From: Elysia marginata
Lineage: Eukaryota > Mollusca > Gastropoda > Plakobranchidae
Assembly (NCBI GenBank): GCA_019649035.1
Contig: BMAT01013781.1
Coordinates: forward strand, 258,177 to 309,636
Length of the DNA stretch: 51,460 nt
Direction of reading: 5' to 3'
Positions within the stretch are counted from its first letter, which is position 1, and the number at the start of each line of letters is the position of its first letter. Positions 43,981 to 51,460 of the stretch are shown here, in pieces. The translations under genes and the position numbers were made by a program. The notes beneath the pieces are model-generated. The model saw only the letters and a list, made by a program, of their open reading frames with translations, was not told where the DNA came from and did not search any database.

Positions 43981-46900
43981 GAAGTTCTAGGCGTGGTTTG
44001 AATTTCTTTAATTTCTAGATTTTCTGTGTCATCAAATAAAAAATGCATTAAGAGGACCCTATCTCGAGGGTTCATAATACTTTATGTAAAACTCCCTGTT
44101 AAAGAGTTCAAAATGACTACGTGAACCACGAAAATATTATACTTTTTTCTGAAAGTCTTTAAGAGAGAATGACAGAACAGACAAGGTTGAATAAAACAGT
44201 TAAACAAGCTAAAATGATATAACGTTATCGATTTCGGATCTCACTTTGTATAAGCCTACACATCTCATTTCTGCGCTTTAAAACTTGTAACATAGAAGTA
44301 AAGATAGCAGTCTCAAATACCCAATTTAGATTTTATTTCTGTTCTTTCTAACATGATAATTGAAAAAATTCTTCTTTATCATGTTACATTTGAGTGATTT
44401 TAATTGGTACACAAGACGGTGGAGTTCATTGGAGAGGAAAAAAGCCCCGTAACCTGTGAATACCGTGACGCACAGATTGCAACAGGAATTCAAGGCATGG
44501 TCTGCAGCCAACTTGTACATAGACATGTCGTTAAGCAACAAAACTACAACAAGCCTCTATTTATAGTACAGAAACATATAGAAAATAATGCCAACTATTC
44601 AAAGTTAGTGCCTTTGCAAACAGAGAGAAGACAAAAATGCATAGAAATGAGAAATACCTGCTTCTCTGTTACCGAAATAACCCCATATTTTAAATTCCCT
44701 CCAACATTCACAATGATACAATAGCTTTTCAAGCACCTTGCCTGACCTAGACATGGTTTTTCGCCCACGATACAAATCATTCTACACGCTTATTTCCACC
44801 TTCAGAACCTTTCAATATACAAACGTTATAGATGTAATTGACACTCGCCTCAAATTTTCTGTAGCTGTAGAGTATTATATATACGTACAGCATTCCAGCA
44901 ATGTGCCTCGTAGATATCTAGAATTCAATTTGCGTCTTTGGCTTCTATCCTTGTGTTTTGGAGCATAAGAAGAGTTTGCTGTAGCGTAAAAATAGAAGAC
45001 GTTTTTCAAATAGTTCGTTCAAGGGATGAATAGTTGTGACAGCAGGATCACAATTGGCCAAGAGCAAACAGACAAATTTTGCAGATATGGTTCTACTCTA
45101 ACCATAGTAAACAAGAGCAAGGAATTAGAGCAGCAAGTAACTTTATTTGCATGATCCTTTTAGAGGTTATGTTAAAAGGATCACGGCTTCAAATAAATGT
45201 ACCAGTTGTTTCAGAACTGCGCAATAACAATTAAAGGAAAAAACACCTTTAATTGAAGAGTAAAAAGTGCTTTTTTAGTATGAGCTTATATAACCAGAGT
45301 GCACAGGGCATGTACTCGTAGATGTATGCAGTACACTCAAGTGTTTCTTGGCACCTGTTGTGAAGGTACTGGGCGTGTCCCAGCTGACATAAAGATGAGT
45401 AGCCAAACAGATAATGGATCAAGCAATATTTTCTGATCTCGATGCAAAATTTCCAACGAACTGATAGCAACAAGACGGAAGCCTGAGCAGTGGTAATTCT
45501 CATTTGAGATGGCATACATATAGAAATAATATGCAATGATAGGGCAATCAAACACGTTTTCAGAAAATAAAAAAAAAAACTTCACTTGAATACATACAGC
45601 GCGAGTTAAATTGTTTACTCTTTTGGTGTTATCTTTGCCTCTTCGCATGCTATTTTCTTGTTTCTATTCTCCACTTCGTTGCATTCAGTTTACTTTTGTC
45701 ACCAGATTTATTATATTCTTTTTTCATGTACATGTACTTTTGTCGTTTTTTTTCTCTTTCTTATACTGAGGTAATCTTTACAATACCTGAACGTACCATA
45801 CCATCATTTAGTCAGGCTTGGTGGTTTTACGTGTTTATTTATCATCGGCGTGTCATTTCCAAATACCAGAAAAGGTGAATGCGTAAGGTCAGTTTTTTTT
45901 CATGCACTCACATAACACGCATTCCTCATTTTCTAGCACAGGTGTTATACTTTGTCCGAGTGTGCAAACAAGGAAAGACTTCCACGACGAATACATCCAA
46001 ATAATAAAGAAAAATATCAACACTAAAATTTCAATATCACAGACAAAACACGGCATGCCTCTGCTTATTTGGATACCGAAACCAAGTTACATTTTATGAT
46101 AGGAATAAAACACAGGTTTCCGTACGTACATCTCCTCTCCTTCTATAATATCTTAGATTTTCTTCCAAGTTCAGAACCTCGTTAATTTTTTCTCCATGTT
46201 ACTGGTACTTCTATACCTCTCTTACCATCTATGCTTCTCTTAGATTTACTCCTGGGTCTGCTTTTTTATATACATCTAGATATCTAGATCAAGACGTTAA
46301 TGTTTTGACGTCTGGACTGTGCTTTATCGTTAACCCATCACTCTTCCGATTTCGCTTCCAACCACCTCCCCGCCATTCTTTTTTGCTCTGTCTTCAAATC
46401 TGTCAACTTTTCTCTCTCTCTCTCTTTGCTCCCCTCTCCTTTTCGGCCCTAGATCATGGATTTATACCACAGGAACATCTTGATCTAGCCTAGGTGTAGA
46501 GTTGATGCAAGATTACAGATCTAGATTTACAACAACTGAACTGGTTTCCTACACCATGAGAACTGAAGGTAACAGCTTGAAACTTTATTGTGGATCAGAT
46601 CTATTTTCGATATGTTAGAATAGGGCCTAGGCCTATTAAAAGTCTCCTCCCATTGCATCAGTGACCGAAGATTGCCCAGCAAAAGTTTAAAAAAGACAAC
46701 TACTGATTGTGCTCACTGTACTGTCCTAATCTTCACCTATCGAACTGGATAGGATCCTCGAACTTTTTCTCCTAAACTCTGCAATTTCGTACACGCCAGT
46801 CATTAATTGTAAGTGGTAGATTTCGAAATAAGCTCTAAAGCGGCAGCCGAGCGAAATTCTGAGACAAATATGTCCTAGGACCAAATCACTCCGACATCAA

Positions 46901-47699
46901 TCCCCATCTAAATCTTCATTCTACAAGCTAGTAGAATATTAAAAACCCCCAAAAACAGCAACATCCTAAAAATCTCATAATGCTATAAAAATGTATCACC
47001 GAAGTTACGTTAGATCTAGATAAGGTGGTGGATATTTTTGAAAATCCCAGCCCTCGAGCAACGGCAGCTATTGGTTTTGCTGTCCTAATCTTAGCATACT
47101 GTAACCGGATGGCTGGGAGCTAAGCAATGAATTTCAAAAGAACAGTTCTTTATCTCGCACACTATTCTTCCACACTTTGGCCGATTGAGGTAATATTTCT
47201 GCAAATGTTGGCTTTTCATTCACTGCTCTAAATGCCTATGCATTTTATACATGTAAACCAAACTGCCCGCCATTTTTTCAACTCTCATTTTTACAGTAGG
47301 CTGTTGAGATCAAAACAGTACTCAGACCAAGAGGTTCCCCAACTAGTTATTCCTTCACTGTTTTTTATAAACAGATTAATCACTAATATGTAAAAAAAAT
47401 CAAGGCTTATTACTCATTACGAATTCACGGGGTAGGAAGAGAGTAAAAAGGAGTTAGTGCGACCAACGAAGTAAGATGGAGAACTTCTTACAAACGGACA
47501 CACGGAGTGTTCGGAAGTAGTGTAATCTTGAAAAATAGTCGCACACCTTGTGTAGTTTGTATATTTGTCATGGTGTAAACTGCATTTGGAAAAAGATAGA
47601 TGCGACCGCACAATAATGGTTTAACGTATATCTACAATTATGCCTTATGATGAAGTTATTGCCTCATCACACCAATGTGATTCATTGCACCCCTTTCTA
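43981..47699. other. Intergenic, nothing recognised
   Basis: AT-rich sequence with several 60-106 codon frames on both strands, none with splice sites, GC shift or family resemblance. A short CT run lies at about 46410-46430. Confidence 0.5.
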
Positions 47700-47845
47700 A
47701 CAAAACTAAGAAACCTTCTGTCGTACGAAAGGGTGCCCGGATGAAGATGTCATCACATGACTCACCACCGCTGTGGGGTTTGAACCCGCAAAGATTAAAG
47801 CCCAAGACTCCAAGAGCATGTTATCTTTCCAGCAGCCAAACGCAC
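47700..47845 (-). mobile_element. tRNA-derived SINE head, minus strand
   Basis: On the minus strand, an A-box-like TTGGCTGCTGG (47829-47839) is followed about 42 bases later by a B box GGTTCAAACCC (47776-47786, read as gggtttgaacc on +). A near-complete T-arm (GCGGG / CCCAC with one mismatch) surrounds the B box. The long spacing suggests a Leu- or Ser-type tRNA origin. There is no clear tail or target duplication. It is not a functional tRNA because the acceptor arms do not pair. Confidence 0.5.
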
Positions 47846-48456
47846 TCTTCAAATAAAAACTGCCTGTATCTCGATTCTATGTATACAACTCTATGTCCTG
47901 CTTTAAATATCACTAAATCAGTACAAAAGAAGTCAACTTTTTAAGATCATTAACTTCGAGCCATTTGCACAACTGAAACAAGTGTTATCGCATTTTTAAA
48001 AGAACTACCAACACCAAAAGATATAGGCTGTAGGCTAGCTCTTCTGTGTGGAGTGATTCGACGACGGGACATAAACAGATCATTAAAAATAAGCACGCAA
48101 TGAAACTCTCCTTCATTTGATGAACATTGAGACCTTTGAAATGCCAATAAAGACAGAGACAGACACAGGCGGGTAGAAACAGAGAGACAGGGAGAGACAA
48201 AGCCATCATAGAGTGGATTAGATAGACAGAAAACGCTGAACATTTTCCGAGTATAAAATATTTTTACAAGAAAACCCTGACGATTATTGTTCTACTCAAA
48301 CGGCTTTCATTTACCACACTGCGTCAGTACTCAACCTGATGAAGGTACTCCAGCATTACTGAAGGTTTCATTAAAAGGTACTGGCTTAAGAAGCAGCGCC
48401 TACGCCCCCAGTTCATTCTGTGAAAACTGGCATGAAGCGTGCTCATCATTTTTCAG
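47846..48456. other. Intergenic, nothing recognised
   Basis: AT-rich, with a short GA-rich stretch near 48150-48200. No gene supported. Confidence 0.45.
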
Positions 48457-48599
48457 ATGAAAGGAAGACATAGCATAACTATATCCATGTGGCAGCAATT
48501 ACCGCCTTTCAGTGCCGTGTTTTTGCTACCATACTGGTACTACCGCACCAATACTCGCCGCCTCGCTCGGTACAGAGTTTACAAGAATCACTGCAGGAA
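48457..48599 (+). CDS. Weak candidate exon, unknown product
   Basis: A 143-base piece lies between an acceptor-like 'catcatttttcag' and a strong donor GAA|GTAAGT. It is more GC-rich than its flanks and open from an ATG at its first base: MKGRHSITISMWQQLPPFSA, then a hydrophobic and Arg-rich run. I considered a small mitochondrial membrane subunit because of the Met-Trp-x-x-Leu-Pro look, but nothing else matches. No partner exon was found in the window, so this may be chance. Confidence 0.2.
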
Positions 48600-51460
48600 G
48601 TAAGTTACGCGGATTTTTAAAGCTTCATTTGTGGTTTAAACAATAAAATTACATGTATAAATGTTACCAAAGACCACTCAATGATGAATAAGAATAGTTA
48701 TGTGCATTGATTGCACGTAGTTTAACATAACTGTTGTATTGGTTCGATAAACAATAGTCTGTGCAGCAGCGTTTAAACAAATATCACTAGCTGTGTGATA
48801 ATAGAGGAAAATTAATGACAAGTTTCACACAAAGTCTTATGCTCGGTCTCTCGATAAAACTACACAAAAAGTATTACAGCTCTGGTAAATTTGAAACACT
48901 GAAGCAGACACTGGGAATCAGATGCAAAATTATTAAGACTAAGGTTTTCTCAGCGTTTTCCAAATAGAGGTTAAAAAATTGTAAGTTTAGCTTTTCTGCT
49001 TCATGAGGTTTACTTTTACTGCAAAAAAACATTATAGGGCTGATTTCGTTCTCAAAACTAGGCAGGGCGACTTGTGCCTGTTGTATCCTGGTTGCCTAAA
49101 ATAAAATTGAAAGGATATATCTGTCTACAACCATTGCCCATACGAAGTGCCTCATCATTGTTGCCGAAAAGTATCTGTTTTTCAACACCACGCAATTCAT
49201 TTTAAAATGGCATGTCCGGGCTCGATGACCTTAAAACGAAAGCGCAAGCCTCTTTCTAAAATCATCCGGATAAATTAAGTTTTTCGTGTATTTGTTCATA
49301 AAGGTCATGATCTAAAGTTCTCTGTCAAAGTAAAAAAAACAACAGCAAAAAGCAACTTAAAGACTTCACAACAGATAACCGGAACACGCATGTAAGAGTG
49401 TGCATTTGTTTGTAACACTGAGTAAAATGCGTGCATCTGGTTCTATCGCGCTATATTGTTGCTGATGAGAAAAATGATGTGAACTTTGGCTCGAGTCAAA
49501 TGCCATGAAAGTGCAGCTTTGCTCTAGGGTCAACCCAGTCACAAAGAGGTTTAGTACCCTTGTAAATAGACGAGTTACATCGCCAAATGCACCAAGTAAT
49601 TTTAGGAACAATTGGTGTGGTTACAAGCAGAGTAAAAAACAAAATGATCCTATCATTCATCATGGCATTATATGCAAAGTAGAATAACAGTTGATAGAGA
49701 TCTAATTAAGAATATGCTCTAGGGGGCATTTCAGCCCCTCTTGTTTGTTATTATTGTCCGATCTATGATATTTTTAACGGAAACGAAAAAAGGGTCTAAG
49801 GCGTAGTTTCCTCTACTCTAATAATGTTGAAGTCGTGTATTTTAACTCTCTATGATTATATGAAAACTTCTACACTCTCCGAAAGAACTGGCTTCTTCGT
49901 CTGATGTTAATTCTCTTCTGGAGAATATTGATTTATAGTAACACAGTGTCTGAACAAAAAAAAACGTACTCAATGTATCACCTGCATTTAACGACTAGGT
50001 TCTTTAATCGTAATTTTAGAATTTAAGATTTATATTTGTACGACGATCTTTGAAATAATCCACAAAACAAAAGAGTACGGGAAATGTGTTTAAAAAGGAA
50101 GCAAAGCAACCGGAATTTAAACTGTTCTCTCAGCTGAGAAAAAATACACGCATCCAAAGTTTTCATGGTTCAATGTAAACTTTCCACTAAATAGATATTT
50201 CCAATATCGGGCAGCCCCAAGCTATTTATAGATTCTTCAAAACAGACACAACAACCGTTGGGTGGGGGGTGTACAAACCGTCGCGTCAGTTGAGTGAAGG
50301 TGATTGAATTTTTATGTTTAAAGAAGAAGACCGTCTGGGCCTTAAAATTGATCCCGATAGAATAAAAGTCGAACTTACAATGATCAAGAGACACGCGTTT
50401 TGTCATTTATGTAGGTTAGTTTGGACGGTTGCAGGTGTGAATCCAGAGCATACTCTGTTTTTTTTTTTCTAGGTTTTCGAGTTGGAAAAACTACGAAATT
50501 TTATATTTTCCATATGCGGCCGGTCTTGAGATCGACTGCACTTGTTCAGAGAGCATCTTTTCAGTGGTTCTTTGTTTAAAACTTGGAGTAGAAACAAACA
50601 TTAATTTTTCACATTAATTAGTACTGCCCCCCCCCCCTAAAAAAAAAGAAACAAAAAAAAAACAAAGCCAATCTCTTTTTAGCAATGACGAAATTCCACG
50701 TCGGAAATAGGTCTATTGACAAAACGATTCGATGCATACGCCGATCAATGAATACGTAAGATTAGAACATTTTCGCTGTTGGCTAACTGTTGTTTGGGTT
50801 GTTTTATTAACACTAAATAACACTATTGCTATGAAAAAAATGTGTAAGTGTGTTTATATTCAGCTTAAATTTGGCTGACAAAGGTTTGAAGACGACAGAT
50901 TTGTGCAGTTGCAATTATAATTTCAAGATAATGTGCACTTCTGGACGACTGCCTTTGCTTTCTTGTCTTAGCTGGGAAAAGGTTGTTTTTAAATTTTGTA
51001 TCTTTGCACGAAAATTGCTAATAATTTAATTAACAAACTAGTAGGATCTAAGATCCCTATCTCTAGCTGTTATCCTGTTTAAAATACCATTCCCACCAAA
51101 GATTTCTCATGTTGATATTGTTTTGCCCCGCTTAATGTTATAAAGATTTTTAAAATCCCTCCTGGTAATTGGAATGCAGTCATATTACAACAAAAAAATC
51201 AAAGAAAGTAAAAGAAATCCAGAATAATCAAATTACGGCTCTAAGATTTTGAAATAGCGGTACAACATGTACTTCCATTTTTAAGGTCTTTGTGTGTAGT
51301 TTTCGACGAAGCTTTTGCTTGAACAAAATAGCTCGCAACTCTGCAAGAGCAATTGCTCTCAAGCTTTGTGGCTTTCAAGAACCAAAAGGCATTTATCAAT
51401 TTTATGCGTATGAGGTCCCGTGGGCTGATCTTCTCTGCAGCTGTTTCCTTTAAAAAATTT
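48600..51460. other. Intergenic, nothing recognised
   Basis: AT-rich, with an 11-base C homopolymer at 50627-50637. No gene, RNA gene or repeat array supported to the end of the window. Confidence 0.5.

Noticed and set aside
44404..44724. Plus-strand frame of 106 codons
   Set aside because: It opens at TTG, overlaps other frames on the minus strand and resembles no family.
50405..50460. B-box-like ggtgtgaatcc
   Set aside because: Two mismatches to the consensus and no matching A box.

Overview
This window is AT-rich eukaryotic DNA from an animal. The evidence is a multi-exon gene with GT-AG introns, many microsatellites, tRNA-derived SINE-like elements and a decayed non-LTR retrotransposon. 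There are no operons or ribosome binding sites. An invertebrate, probably a mollusc or other lophotrochozoan, is my inference from the repeat style (long GA, GATA, GAA and AAT tracts plus a CR1/Jockey-like LINE). No marker gene proves it. Three runs of N (14090-14124, 24666-24693, 35058-35199) mark assembly gaps, two of them inside GA repeats.

The only gene I can support lies on the + strand from about 1.7 kb to 20.1 kb or beyond. Seven coding pieces (1819-1861, 8482-8600, 9408-11900, 16831-17062, 18127-18229, 18705-18846, 19405-20139) join through canonical GT-AG introns with compatible phases at all six junctions. They give a predicted protein of about 1288 residues made largely of tetratricopeptide (TPR) repeats, with an acidic low-complexity linker in its first half. 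I do not recognise a named orthologue. A TATA-like box at 1672 and an in-frame stop just before the ATG at 1819 fit the proposed start, but exon 1 is tiny and is the least certain part. The introns hold simple repeats, including an ATT microsatellite that runs almost into the acceptor of exon 4.

Downstream, from 20.14 to about 22.7 kb, is the probable 3' UTR or flank. It contains a tandem array at 20655-21101 of about six roughly 50-bp imperfect palindromes spaced about 77 bp apart. From 24.4 to 27.3 kb is a mobile-element zone: a tRNA-derived SINE with Pol III A and B boxes and a perfect 12-bp target-site duplication, then a degenerate LINE reverse-transcriptase remnant.

From 27.3 kb to the end I find no convincing gene. 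This half holds microsatellite clusters (largest 33.76-35.41 kb), two more tRNA-like SINE heads, a diverged 130-bp duplication near 39 kb, a possible RNase H-like retroelement scrap near 38.05 kb, and one weak exon candidate near 48.5 kb. No tRNA or rRNA gene, CRISPR array or bacterial-type feature was seen.
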